Shown here piece by piece: positions 35,570 to 44,968 of a stretch of 64,000 nt of DNA (the first letter of the stretch is position 1; the number at the start of each line of letters is the position of its first letter). The stretch is from assembly GCF_000237085.1 (NCBI RefSeq), contig NC_016627.1:4092118-4156117 (forward strand). Direction: 5' to 3'. Position numbers and translations under genes: made by a program. The notes beneath the pieces are model-generated. The model made no database searches. It saw nothing but the letters and a program-made list of their open reading frames with translations, and was not told the DNA's origin. The stretch is from Acetivibrio clariflavus DSM 19732 (GTDB lineage Bacteria > Bacillota > Clostridia > Acetivibrionales > Acetivibrionaceae).

Positions 35570-37042
35570 TCAAAGTATAGTATCTTGCCTATCTGCAAAC
35601 ATCATAGTTCTTGCAATAACAACAATCTTAGCAATAGCTTTAATGCAAAAAAGTATGCTAATGATAATAATACTAATTGTCACATCAGGCTGCATATTGA
35701 ATGCTTCCCTCAAATTAACCCGTCTTTCCAGCAGTAAAGATAAAAGTTTTGGTATAACAATTAATAAGATTACAGGGATACAACAGTCTTTAAATACCGA
35801 CAGGATAATACCGGTTGTCTTTCTGTGCTTACTTCTTTGTGCCCACTTGCCTATGAAAACAATTGAATATAATTGATATACTACGAAAATAGCTATACAA
35901 ACTCCCGCTATAATCAAATATTTATGTATTTCAGGCATAGCCTGCCGTTCTTCATTTCCCAGAACAAAATCAATTACAGCCTTTCTAAGTGAATCATAGA
36001 CAACGGATTGATTTATAAAACTATTCTGGTTTGTCATGATAACTATACTATATCCTTTTTCAGGTATTATCATAACATCTGAATGATATGTATCAAGGTC
36101 TCCGCCATTATATATTACAGTATAACCTTTTGAACTTTTAATTCTCTGCCATCCCATAGCATAGTTTGACTTTACTTCAGAATCAGGGGTTTACAATTGC
36201 TTAAAGCCATCCTGTGAAAGTATCTTTTGATTAGAGTCTAAATTGCTATGTGCCTGAAGGAACAGTATCATGTCATTCGCCGTTGAAACAATATAACCTT
36301 CCGGCAGTCCATAGGGTCTAAAGGGTTCTTTTTTTATAAAAGGAAATCCAAAAAAAGAACTGTAACCTTTCGTCACCTTTTTTTCTATTTCTTCTTTATT
36401 TAAATAAGTATTTTTCATAGATAGCGGCTCTAGAATATGCTTTTTTACATATTCATCATAACTAATTCCTGACACCTTCTCAATTATTAACCCCAGTACC
36501 TGATAGTTCGGATTAAAATAGTTGAATTCTTTTCCCGGTTCTTCTACAAGCTCTGCCTCTGCCAGATTTCTGACAGCCTCTTCTAATGATGTATCCACCG
36601 GCAGCTCCGGAAAATAAGTTTCTTCTGACAGTCCACTTGTATGATTCAGAAGATGCCTTACTTTTATGCGAGAAGCATCAAATCCCTTCACTTTAAACCA
36701 AGGCAAATAATCTATTACCGGTGAATCCAAGTCAATCTTACCGTTCTCTACTAATTGCATTACAGCAAGAGCAGTAAAACTTTTGCTCACCGAGCCAATG
36801 TACATTGGGGTATCCGCAGTTACTTCCGTACCTTCCGGAGTAATGCCAAATCCTTTTGAGTAGATGATTTTATCGCCTTTAGCTACTGCCACCTCAATTC
36901 CCGGTATTTTGTATGTTTTTATATATTTTTCAATCACTTCATCAAGCTCTTTTTCTTCACCTAAACTTGGTGTTTGAATAAAAGAAAATATCATAATTAT
37001 TAGAAGCGATATTATTAAGAGTGCACCATACCTTTTTTTCAT
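35570..37042 (-). pseudogene. Serine hydrolase (beta-lactamase fold) with in-frame TAA
   Basis: A signal/anchor (MKKRYGALLIISLLIIMIFS) leads into a class C beta-lactamase-type domain with SxxK in GSVSKSFTALAV, YxN in FNYFNPNYQVLGL and membrane helices at the end. At 36191-36193 a TAA interrupts the frame after DGFKQL; the same frame continues with TPDSEVKSNYAMGWQ and on to 35570, about 490 codons. A Tyr codon changed to TAA would explain it. The gene follows the HAD phosphatase by 3 nt, so they are co-transcribed. Whether the truncated form works is unknown. Confidence 0.82.
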
Positions 37043-37045
37043 CCG

Positions 37046-37876
37046 TCATTCTCCAATTCCAATAAAGCCTTTTATGTTCTCATTGAGCCATTTTGCCACG
37101 CCATCGTCATTATTGCTTTCTATCACCCCGGTGGCAATATTTTTTAATTCATCAATTGCATTACCCACCGCATAGGCCTCATCCGAAATCTTAAACATGT
37201 CAATGTCATTTGCTCCGTCTCCGAAGGACACAATTCTGTCACACCCTAACTTTTCCTTCAATTGCAAAATAGCATTTGCTTTAGATGCAGACTTAGGCAT
37301 AATTTCTAGCCACTGATACTCAGAATAAACATCCTTTGAGTATATTACGCGATATTTGTCCTTGTATTTTTCAGAGAGCGGCTTTAATTTCTCCGGTTCA
37401 TCAATACATGTGATATAGAAGCACTTTCCCAAAGTTAAGTCTTCTACTGTTTCAACTTCATTAGTTCTCTTGTCGCCTTTTCTTGTGTCAAGAAAAGCCT
37501 TCATCCCTTCTGAGCACTTTTCGGGAATATACGAAAATTTTTCAACTCCATCAATAAAAGAATATACTATCGGATAGATGTTTTCTTTTATTAAATCAAA
37601 AATTACATCTTTTATCCCATCATCAAAATAGTTTGCAATCAAAATTTCCTCAGTTTCATTATCCATAACAAAGGTTCCGTTATATACAATAAGTGGAATA
37701 TGAGAATTTAGTCCTTTGGTCACTTTCTTTGTTGTTACCAAAGAGCGAGCCGTAGCATAGGAAAAAAGCATGCCTTTTTTCATCAACTCATTAATTGTAT
37801 CAATAGTAAATTGCGATAAAGTTTCATCACTTCTCAATAGTGTTCCATCCAGATCCGATACAAACAGCGTCTTCAT
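37046..37876 (-). CDS. Cof-type HAD-IIB phosphatase
   Basis: 276 residues with HAD motif I FVSDLDGTLLRSDE, a C2B cap, and motif IV VSFGDGANDIDMFK. Cof-type enzymes dephosphorylate sugar phosphates or cofactor intermediates. It is the first gene of a two-gene unit with the serine hydrolase. Confidence 0.9.
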   Translation of the reverse strand: MKTLFVSDLDGTLLRSDETLSQFTIDTINELMKKGMLFSYATARSLVTTKKVTKGLNSHIPLIVYNGTFVMDNETEEILIANYFDDGIKDVIFDLIKENIYPIVYSFIDGVEKFSYIPEKCSEGMKAFLDTRKGDKRTNEVETVEDLTLGKCFYITCIDEPEKLKPLSEKYKDKYRVIYSKDVYSEYQWLEIMPKSASKANAILQLKEKLGCDRIVSFGDGANDIDMFKISDEAYAVGNAIDELKNIATGVIESNNDDGVAKWLNENIKGFIGIGE

Positions 37877-37976
37877 CGTATATCTCCTTAATTTCTCCTA
37901 TGTATATTTTAATCTTCATTGTACTCCACTGAGCCGCAAAATACCAAGTCTACAGTATGAGGGAAGTCGTAAAAAT

Positions 37977-38336
37977 CTATACGGATTTGAGCAAAACCAT
38001 CCAATAAAAAATGCCTAAACCGCCAAAAACAATAAAAGGCAATAAGAAAATCACGCCCCACCTAAGTCTTTTTCCAAAGGTAACCATTGTAAACAATTGA
38101 AAAGACAAAACAGCCAGACAACAAAGCACAGCAAAAATTTTTGCATCTTTACTTGTCATAGGATTATACAAAAATCCTCTATATTTCGGTATGTACAATA
38201 ACACTGCCAATACAAAAAATACAGCGGAAGGAAGGATTAATATATTCCCCCATAAGGATTTAAATCGAAACTGTAACATTTTAGAGCAAATTGAAAGCAC
38301 TATCCCTAGTATTAGGTAGATGTTATTCAACTTCAT
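37977..38336 (-). CDS. Small membrane protein, unknown
   Basis: 119 residues with four hydrophobic helices and short basic loops; AGGAGTATAATTT precedes ATG. No family recognised. Confidence 0.55.
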   Translation of the reverse strand: MKLNNIYLILGIVLSICSKMLQFRFKSLWGNILILPSAVFFVLAVLLYIPKYRGFLYNPMTSKDAKIFAVLCCLAVLSFQLFTMVTFGKRLRWGVIFLLPFIVFGGLGIFYWMVLLKSV

Positions 38337-38961
38337 AAATTATACTCCTAAAAAATTCAAAAAATGTGTATTATAATACTATCACTAAATAAATAAAAAT
38401 TCTACACTGTATGTAAAATAATAGCTTAATCGCACACTTCTTGTCTTCGCCCTTTATAATATCACTGAAATTGATATACTAAAATTCAGAACGTATTAAA
38501 AGGCGATTGATGGAAAATATAGTAATGTTTAAAAATCAATGATATAAAAAACTTGATCATAAGGATCCCGTGTAAAAAATCCCTTTTCAATTAAACTGGT
38601 AGTATTTTACTCTATTTAAATTCAATACCTATACATTAATGATTTAACTATTTTTAAGGAAATGTAGGCGTCAAAGCAGATATTAAAGGTCACTTTTGTA
38701 TTGATAAATATGCAATCGGATATGGTACTACTGTATCATTGCTAAATTTCACCGGACCACACAGTATCGCTCAGGGATACTTCTTTGAGGTACAGCTCAA
38801 ACGGCATCAGTCTTAAATGGATGTATTACGGTTTCATAATGGTACTGATTTCACCATGAAATAATCAGTTGAATATAAAATGTTGTTTTAATCATGATTT
38901 GAGGAAGTTGATATGGATATCAAGGGAAAAATCAAATATGTGATTATCTTTAAATTATTTC
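38337..38961. other. Gene-free stretch with a coding remnant
   Basis: On the plus strand 38667-38816 stays open for 49 codons (GVKADIKGHFCIDKYAIGYG then a Thr-rich stretch to TAA) with protein-like composition but no start, so it is probably the end of a lost gene. No family recognised. The rest is AT-rich and featureless. Confidence 0.4.
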
Positions 38962-39753
38962 TCAATTTCGGAAAAAATCATATACTCGTTTGTTAAAATC
39001 CTTTGCCTCATCATATGCAGCATGACCCAAATTTTCATACATATAAATTGAACAGCCTATCTTACTTGCTATCTCATAGGAAGCCTCACCGGTTACTACT
39101 TTATCTTTACATCCGCCGATAACATACACCGGGCATTTGATTTCTTCAAGCCTATCATAAGTATTGCAGGTTAAGCAGGACTTGGCTAATGCAATAAATC
39201 GTTCAGAATTCTCTGGCTTCATTATTTTTGATAAAATCGGAAAAAGCCATGCATATTTCTTAATATATTCTTCAGAATAAGTCTTTCTTAAAATATCAAT
39301 ACCCAATGCCTTGAAGTTACCGCTTTCTGCCATATGAATCCATTCATTTATGCATGATATTACAGTTTCATTATTTCTTGACAAAGTAACTCCCAGTACA
39401 AGTTTTTGGACCAGCTCCGAATGGTTTAGTGCCAAATACTGAGCTATCATTCCTCCTTGAGATATGCCGAGTATACATGCTTTTTCAATATTTAAAGCAC
39501 GCAATGCCATCGAATAATCCTCAGCTATTTCTTCGACGGTATAGTCAATGGGAATAATTCGTTTCTTGTCGATACAGAACACTTTGTAATCCTTTGAAAA
39601 CATACGATACATATATGCCAAAAGAGTACCGGAACCCTTTACATCTCTTAAGCTAAGTCCAGGAATCAAAACCAACGGTTGGGTACCCCTTCCGAAAGAA
39701 ACATAATCAATCTCTGTATTCCCTATTTTAATACTGTCTTCTCGCACTCTCAT
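38962..39753 (-). CDS. Alpha/beta hydrolase
   Basis: 263 residues; oxyanion region PLVLIPGLSLRDVKGSG, nucleophile elbow GISQGG (about 96), Asp in VIGGCKDKVVTGEAS (about 212) and His in NLGHAAYDEA (about 242). No signal peptide. AAGGAAATTCC precedes ATG. Substrate unknown. Confidence 0.87.
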   Translation of the reverse strand: MRVREDSIKIGNTEIDYVSFGRGTQPLVLIPGLSLRDVKGSGTLLAYMYRMFSKDYKVFCIDKKRIIPIDYTVEEIAEDYSMALRALNIEKACILGISQGGMIAQYLALNHSELVQKLVLGVTLSRNNETVISCINEWIHMAESGNFKALGIDILRKTYSEEYIKKYAWLFPILSKIMKPENSERFIALAKSCLTCNTYDRLEEIKCPVYVIGGCKDKVVTGEASYEIASKIGCSIYMYENLGHAAYDEAKDFNKRVYDFFRN

Positions 39754-39801
39754 TGGAATTTCCTTTCTAGCGGTTGGTTTGACTATTATTCAATAAGCAA
39801 A

Positions 39802-40929
39802 TTACCTTCTATTCTTTTTATAATAATCGATAATCATAGCAGCACCGCCTCGATTCCCCGGTGCATCAAGCATTTTTCTTTGAATTCTTGACACATTATC
39901 CGATATATTTTCATCCTTCATAACCGACAAAACAGTATTTCTCAATAATTCGCTGTCAATCGATCGATAATCCAGCTTCCTTCCTAACCCCAGTTCTTCA
40001 ATACGTCTTGCATTTGTAGGCTGGTCAGCAATAAACGGAATTACAACCATTGGCACTCCATGAACAAGGGCCTCGGAAATGCTGTTCATTCCTCCGTGAG
40101 TAATGAAAACATCTGCCTGTTTCAGCACCGACAATTGTGGAACTACATCATAGACTTTAATATTCTCCGGAATTTCTTTAAGTTTATGGATTGGAAAACT
40201 TCTCCCGGCAGATATAATGACCTCTACCTGTTCATTCCTAAACGCTTCTATACATTTATTGAAAAATGATACTGCACCCTTTACAACCGTACCTAGCGAA
40301 ATATAAATTACCGGTCTATTGGCCTTTTTAAAATCAATTTTTTGCTCTTTTCTATCGTAGACAGATGCTCCTAGAAATTTATACTGTTCTTCCGGGAAGT
40401 CTTCGGCATAGGGCTGAAACTCTTTTAATGTATACACTAGATTTAACGCAGGAGGATTTTGAATAATTTCATCTAACCAACAATCGGTTTTCATCGGAAT
40501 CCCTTTTGCGATATCGTTCGTCCAAAGCTTACAGATCCACTTATACTTGAATATTCCCAGAGCTCCTCCTGCGGATATGAATTCCCTCATGAGTTTTTCA
40601 TTAGTTGCAAGGGATGTAAAAATTCTAACTGCGGGCTTCCTATGCTTTTCTGCAAGGTGTTTCCCAAGAAAGAAAAACTGTTCATAGATGATAATATCGT
40701 AATTTTCTGCTATTTTATCCGCCGCAGCATAGGCATTTTTTATCTGTTCAGAAAGCTTTCGATGATTCTCATACCCTGAAAAATCTGCACCGCTTTCACA
40801 AACCCGTTCTTTCCAGTCAAAGGGCATTAAATATGTTACTTCGCATCCCTGTTTAATAAGTTCATGTACAAGCCCGATTGTCGGTATAAAATGACCGTAA
40901 TACGGCAAATTTATAAAAAGTATCTTCAC
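39802..40929 (-). CDS. UGT/MGT-type glycosyltransferase
   Basis: 375 residues in a GT-B fold of family GT1: N-terminal PYYGHFIPTIGLVHELIKQG and the C-terminal nucleotide-sugar signature THGGMNSISEALVHGVPMVV with DQPTNARR. Relatives glycosylate macrolides or other small molecules. GTG start with CCGGAGTG upstream. It lies 48 nt upstream of the alpha/beta hydrolase gene; the two may form a unit. Confidence 0.9.
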   Translation of the reverse strand: MKILFINLPYYGHFIPTIGLVHELIKQGCEVTYLMPFDWKERVCESGADFSGYENHRKLSEQIKNAYAAADKIAENYDIIIYEQFFFLGKHLAEKHRKPAVRIFTSLATNEKLMREFISAGGALGIFKYKWICKLWTNDIAKGIPMKTDCWLDEIIQNPPALNLVYTLKEFQPYAEDFPEEQYKFLGASVYDRKEQKIDFKKANRPVIYISLGTVVKGAVSFFNKCIEAFRNEQVEVIISAGRSFPIHKLKEIPENIKVYDVVPQLSVLKQADVFITHGGMNSISEALVHGVPMVVIPFIADQPTNARRIEELGLGRKLDYRSIDSELLRNTVLSVMKDENISDNVSRIQRKMLDAPGNRGGAAMIIDYYKKNRR

Positions 40930-40949
40930 AATATCACTCCGGAAAGCTT

Positions 40950-41045
40950 TCTACCTTCTGTTTTCATTGTCGTCAAAATTCTTTTTTTAATGCAGACTCT
41001 ACCGGAAATATCGGCACAACCAATACTAAAACAAGCTCATTATCC
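40950..41045 (-). pseudogene. Fragment of a second SdpI-like gene
   Basis: The DNA resembles the 3' end of 33774-34151: it encodes PIFPVESALKKEF, against SIFPVEAALKKNF in the intact gene, then loses frame at a poly-A run. Only about 30 codons remain. Confidence 0.6.
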
Positions 41046-41154
41046 AAAACCCCGTTGAAATCGACCTCTTCATTTTTGTCTTTTTCCTATTTCCTATAAT
41101 CGGCCGTCTATTTCAATTTAAAAGTTCAAGCCTTAAATCAAACGAGGTTTTCAT

Positions 41155-41499
41155 TTATCGCCATATCTTACTTGCCTTCGGATCGGCAGCTAAGCATTGC
41201 TCTCTCAATTTTTCCAATTCTTGTGTATGGTCTTCTTGTGGATCCTCATACTTTAAAACTTTAGCCACCGATAACTCAAATCCTTCTTCTCCATATTTAT
41301 TCCAAAGTTCCTGTAATCGTTTATTTGGATGTATATTCAATGCCAATTTCATATTAGTACTGTTGAAATCCGATTTTGTATCTTTCGAGATGCCTAAAAA
41401 CACCTCACCGGTTTCTTTACAACGGTAAGAAATTACGCCCATTTCAGGATGTCTGTGTTTGTAGGCTTCCAAAAGTTCTTTTCTTCTTTTTGAATCCAT
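41155..41499 (-). CDS. GIY-YIG-type nuclease family protein
   Basis: 114 residues; GVISYRCKETGEVFLGIS stands where the GIY...YIG core is expected (GV-Y and LGIS), followed by Arg/Asn/Glu-containing NKRLQELWNKYGEEGFE. Stand-alone small GIY-YIG proteins of this size are common in Firmicutes and have no firm role. The start at 41499 follows GAGGTGAATACA. Confidence 0.7.
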   Translation of the reverse strand: MDSKRRKELLEAYKHRHPEMGVISYRCKETGEVFLGISKDTKSDFNSTNMKLALNIHPNKRLQELWNKYGEEGFELSVAKVLKYEDPQEDHTQELEKLREQCLAADPKASKIWR

Positions 41500-41831
41500 T
41501 GTATTCACCTCAGCTCTATTATAAACCGAAATACTGAAAAAAATAATCTACGCTCCATAGGTGGTTCGGATAATTCCATAAAAACACTCCATTTAACGGG
41601 TAATACACATTACAGGACATAGCAAGCTTTTAGAACACTATACCATAAATCTTGAAATATTCAAAATCTTCCATAGAATATTGCTCATAAGACTAATTCC
41701 GAAACTAATAATTGGAATAATACCCCACTTATTTAGCACGTTAATTACTTATAAAGTATCAGCAAATAGATTTAAACCGGTTGATTTGCAGCACAAAAAG
41801 AGTATCATCTTTCTAGAACAGAGAACCGTCC
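41500..41831. other. Gene-free stretch before IS1182 copy 1
   Basis: No gene seen. The right end (41814-41831) is the left half of the palindromic IS target. Confidence 0.5.
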
Positions 41832-41856
41832 GAAACCACTGAAAAAGTAGGGTTTT

Positions 41857-43407
41857 TTAAGCCACTTTTACAGTTTTATACAGCCGAAAACATTTAATTC
41901 TAATTTTCAAAAGCAAAAAATAATGATTATTTTTACTTAAAGAGAATACCAGTTGGGCTATCCTCTTTAAATTTACTGCCAATGCTGTTAATTTTGATTG
42001 CATTGACATGCTTCTTAAGCCGTACCCTCGGGCACGGCTTAATCCATGAAATCTCTTCATCTCTCCATTTTTCCACTCTTGACTTGCTCGTTCTTTATAT
42101 TTTTCTATAAATTCCTTCGTTTTTGCTCTTTGGCTGTATTCATAATATTCAGGTATATTTACACTTATTTCTAGAGTATTTGATTTCCCTATTTTGAAGC
42201 ATTGATCTTTCTTTGGACATTTTTGACATCCTTCTACATCAAACTTATATTTCCATGATTCTCGACCGTCTCTTTTTCTTATCTTTCTCTGCTTCTCTAC
42301 GGTATAATTCCCATAATCACAAAACCATTGGTCCGAATCCTTATTATACGCATATTTACTCTCATCTATTTTGTATACCATTTCACTAATCGGTATGTAC
42401 GCTTCGGCACCGTTTTCTTTTATTACATCTAAAATTGGCTTCCTGAAATATGCTTTATCCCCATATACCTCTTTTATTTCTATTCCGCTATCCTTTGTCA
42501 AATCAATTAATTCTTCAAATCCTGTACCGTCAACGTATGCACCGTTATATACCCTTACTGCCGTTATTATCCTTTCTTTTGTCGTCATTGCATACTCTGT
42601 TTTATATCCAAAAAAACTTTCTGTTTTCGATTTATATCCTACTCTTGCATCCTGGTCTACTAATGACCTTATACTCTTTTGTTCTATAAATTTTGGGTCT
42701 TCTAATATCTCACGGGCTTTTTCTATAACTTTGTATGTTTTCGTATGTTTTTCCCCTTCAATTTTTTCTTCAACCTGCGCAATGACTTCTTCCACATAAG
42801 CCTTCATTGTCGCTTTTGCTTCTCTATGATCTGCTATTTCCTTATAGTTTGGAATATTTGTATTGATTTCTTCCGGTATCTCTCCTGCCTCTTTTTCTAA
42901 ATTTTTAAATATCTTTTTGGCAATATGTTTTAATATCCTCTCGGGTACTTTTTTTACAGTATTGGCATGAGTGTGTGTACAATCAATACTAATTCCACCA
43001 GACTTAATTATATTTTTTTCTACACACTGTTTTACTACTTCCGTTATTATTTCATCCATTGTAACTTCCTGTAGCCTGTGAACTCTGAATTTTGCCAGTA
43101 AACTCGGATGGGGAAGTTCTTCTTCAGGATTAATTCCAAGAAACCATAAGTAAGCCAGATTTAATGAAGCTTCCTCGATTACACGTTCATCGGATAAGTT
43201 GTACAAATATTGAAGAATTAAAAGCCTTAACATAAGTTCAGGTTCTTTTGCAGGTCTGCCATAATATTTACAATAGGACTTTTCGAGTAGTTTATTAATA
43301 AAACTAAAATCAATTGCATTATTTATTAATTTAAGTATATGATTTTCTGGAATTTTATTGTATAATATTGAATAGATGCTTAATTGATTATTTTTATCTT
43401 TTAGCAT
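41857..43407 (-). CDS. IS1182-family transposase, copy 1
   Basis: 516 residues: DUF772-type N-terminal domain (about 20-115, with YYGRPAKEPELMLRLLILQY), DDE catalytic core starting at GGISIDCTHTHANT, and a Cys-rich CQKCPKKDQCF near 385 typical of IS1182 transposases. AAAGGAGG precedes ATG but is the right arm of a 13-bp inverted repeat. Nearly identical to copy 3; both appear intact. Confidence 0.93.
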   Translation of the reverse strand: MLKDKNNQLSIYSILYNKIPENHILKLINNAIDFSFINKLLEKSYCKYYGRPAKEPELMLRLLILQYLYNLSDERVIEEASLNLAYLWFLGINPEEELPHPSLLAKFRVHRLQEVTMDEIITEVVKQCVEKNIIKSGGISIDCTHTHANTVKKVPERILKHIAKKIFKNLEKEAGEIPEEINTNIPNYKEIADHREAKATMKAYVEEVIAQVEEKIEGEKHTKTYKVIEKAREILEDPKFIEQKSIRSLVDQDARVGYKSKTESFFGYKTEYAMTTKERIITAVRVYNGAYVDGTGFEELIDLTKDSGIEIKEVYGDKAYFRKPILDVIKENGAEAYIPISEMVYKIDESKYAYNKDSDQWFCDYGNYTVEKQRKIRKRDGRESWKYKFDVEGCQKCPKKDQCFKIGKSNTLEISVNIPEYYEYSQRAKTKEFIEKYKERASQEWKNGEMKRFHGLSRARGYGLRSMSMQSKLTALAVNLKRIAQLVFSLSKNNHYFLLLKIRIKCFRLYKTVKVA

Positions 43408-43409
43408 TT

Positions 43410-43472
43410 AAAAAACCTCCTTTGTGGTGTTGGTTTTGCGTGATTCCATTATACCATTGAAGGAGGTTTTTT
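43410..43472 (-). promoter_or_regulatory. Inverted repeat masking the transposase ribosome site
   Basis: AAAAAACCTCCTT and AAGGAGGTTTTTT are 13-bp perfect arms; the second-transcribed arm is the transposase ribosome site. A TATAAT lies between the arms, so RNA begun inside the element lacks the first arm, whereas read-through RNA would fold and hide the site. Confidence 0.6.
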
Positions 43473-43546
43473 ACTATATATTTGTTGAAATATATTGAAT
43501 GTTTTACATTTTTTATTTGGTGTTTTTCAGTGGTTTCGAACCGTCC

Positions 43547-43820
43547 CCTGTTTTATTTGCGCTTTTGTGCCAATACCTTTATGTTTCAGTTGGCTGCTGA
43601 TTTCCCGCTGCATACGCTTTGGATTGATTTTACGTTCTTCAACCTTTTCTACTTCAATAGCAGGACTGAATTCCAACCTGTTCCAGTTTTTCAGCAGGAA
43701 GTCATACACTTCATAATCTTTTGGCTCTGCGCCAAAGGTAATTTTACAAACCTCATATTTATTATTATCAATCCGTTCATACACCCCTATCCAAAACGGA
43801 TCTTCAAATAAAACAGTCAA
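43547..43820 (-). pseudogene. yjdF: yjdF (DUF2992), 3' end removed by IS1182
   Basis: The product opens TVLFEDPFWIGVYER and contains ITFGAEPKDYEVYDFLL and NPKRMQREI, clear YjdF family signatures. Family members continue with a long Lys/Gln/Glu-rich tail; here it ends after GIGTKAQ as the frame runs into the IS end (stop 43527). The TTG start lacks a ribosome site; ATG at 43835 with a one-base shift at AAAAAA would give MAKKSSLTVLFED, so a second lesion is possible. No yjdF-motif (azaaromatic) riboswitch is visible: the previous gene ends 18 nt upstream. Confidence 0.8.
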
Positions 43821-43838
43821 ACTGCTTTTTTCGCCATG

Positions 43839-44081
43839 TTATTCGCTTTCCTTATACTGACGTTCAAAAGTGTCAAGCCACTCTAAAAGAGCACGATAAA
43901 GAAGCCGTTGCTGTTCAAATATAGTTTTTCCAACAAGAGGAATATCTGCATATTCAGCAGCATACTTTTCGTTAGATTCTGCCGAGGCAATAATACTATT
44001 TCTCAATTGCTTTACTAAATCCAGTGCTTTTTCCTTTTCAATTTTGTTGAGATTGGTAATGACAACATTGAAATCAAACAT
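43839..44081 (-). CDS. Small helical protein, unknown
   Basis: 80 residues, mostly helical and acidic (KIEKEKALDLVKQLRN and RALLEWLDTFERQY). No family recognised and the ribosome site is poor. It lies between the flavodoxin-fold reductase and yjdF in the same direction. Confidence 0.5.
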   Translation of the reverse strand: MFDFNVVITNLNKIEKEKALDLVKQLRNSIIASAESNEKYAAEYADIPLVGKTIFEQQRLLYRALLEWLDTFERQYKESE

Positions 44082-44126
44082 TGATAGTAAAAATCAAGAG
44101 ATTACTATAAAATTTAACTATATCTC

Positions 44127-44783
44127 TTACAGTTTTGCTCCTAACTGAACAAGTGCTGCTCCAAGTTCATACGCTTCTCTCAATTTAATTGGAAATACCT
44201 CTTCATGGTGAGCTTTCTTCTGCACAGGATCAAACATAGTCCAATTAAATCTGCTGTAATCATCTACCTGCAAAGTATTTCCGCAAATCATGATTTTTGT
44301 AGGTCCAACAAATTTATCCAATGTCCGTTTATAATTTTCTAACATTGATGTATAGCCAATTTCATCATAAACTTTTTCATCGCAATTACTTGTAGTAATG
44401 AGCAAAACTGGAATCATATGCTCATTACAATTGATATGTTCCTTATTATAGGTTATGTACTGAAAAGCAAGCCGTTCATACAAAGCCCTAAATCCTGCTG
44501 TCAAGTTACCCAGATAATTTGGAGAACCAAGAATCAAACCATCTGCCTTTCGAATTTTATCAAGAACTTCTGATAAACCGTCTTTTGATATACATTTTCC
44601 AAATGTCTCGGGGAGCTTACAGCCAAAGCAGGATATACATCCTTTAAAAGGCTCCAGCTTATAAAGATCGATAACCTCCACAGCTGCACCAGCTTCCTTT
44701 GCACCTTTTGCAGCTTCCTCTACCAATTTGCTTGTGTTCCAACCTATACGCGGGCTGGCATTAATTGCAATGATATGTTTCAT
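44127..44783 (-). CDS. NADPH-dependent FMN reductase/flavodoxin-fold protein
   Basis: 218 residues from ATG 44783 (GGAGGGATT upstream). Flavodoxin-like fold: phosphate loop INASPRIGWNTSKL, LILGSPNYLGNLTAG, and a CISCFGCKLPETFGKC cluster (four Cys, about 49-63) typical of iron-sulfur-flavoprotein-type NADPH-dependent FMN reductases. Likely electron transfer or quinone/nitro reduction. Confidence 0.85.
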   Translation of the reverse strand: MKHIIAINASPRIGWNTSKLVEEAAKGAKEAGAAVEVIDLYKLEPFKGCISCFGCKLPETFGKCISKDGLSEVLDKIRKADGLILGSPNYLGNLTAGFRALYERLAFQYITYNKEHINCNEHMIPVLLITTSNCDEKVYDEIGYTSMLENYKRTLDKFVGPTKIMICGNTLQVDDYSRFNWTMFDPVQKKAHHEEVFPIKLREAYELGAALVQLGAKL

Positions 44784-44888
44784 TTTTAATCCCTCCATTT
44801 CATTCAATATTTATGTCAATATGTTACCACAAACTAACAGATAATAGTATATACAAGCTATAATCAGTAAGTTATTGATATAAAGCAA

Positions 44889-44937
44889 GAAGCAGTTGAA
44901 CGGTGAACAAGGAAAACACCATCCAACTGCCTCTCAG
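44889..44937 (-). terminator. Terminator of the second chemotaxis receptor
   Basis: GCAGTTG...CAACTGC with an inner GGTG/CACC pair forms a long stem, followed on the minus strand by TTCTTGCTTT. Confidence 0.75.
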
Positions 44938-44968
44938 TTTGTTTATCCGCTAAATTACTCAAAAGTCG

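Larger units (their letters stand above)
41832..43537 (-). mobile_element. IS1182-family element, copy 1 (1706 bp)
   Basis: Perfect 15-bp terminal inverted repeats (GAAACCACTGAAAAA) bound the element, flanked by the 9-bp direct repeat GAACCGTCC at 41823-41831 and 43538-43546. The same ends, size and flank are seen in the other two copies. It truncates yjdF on its right. Confidence 0.92.

Noticed and set aside
42371-42799. 142-residue and 79-residue frames antisense to each IS1182 transposase
   Set aside because: They recur in every copy only because the transposase sequence recurs; no ribosome site, hydrophobic shadow composition.
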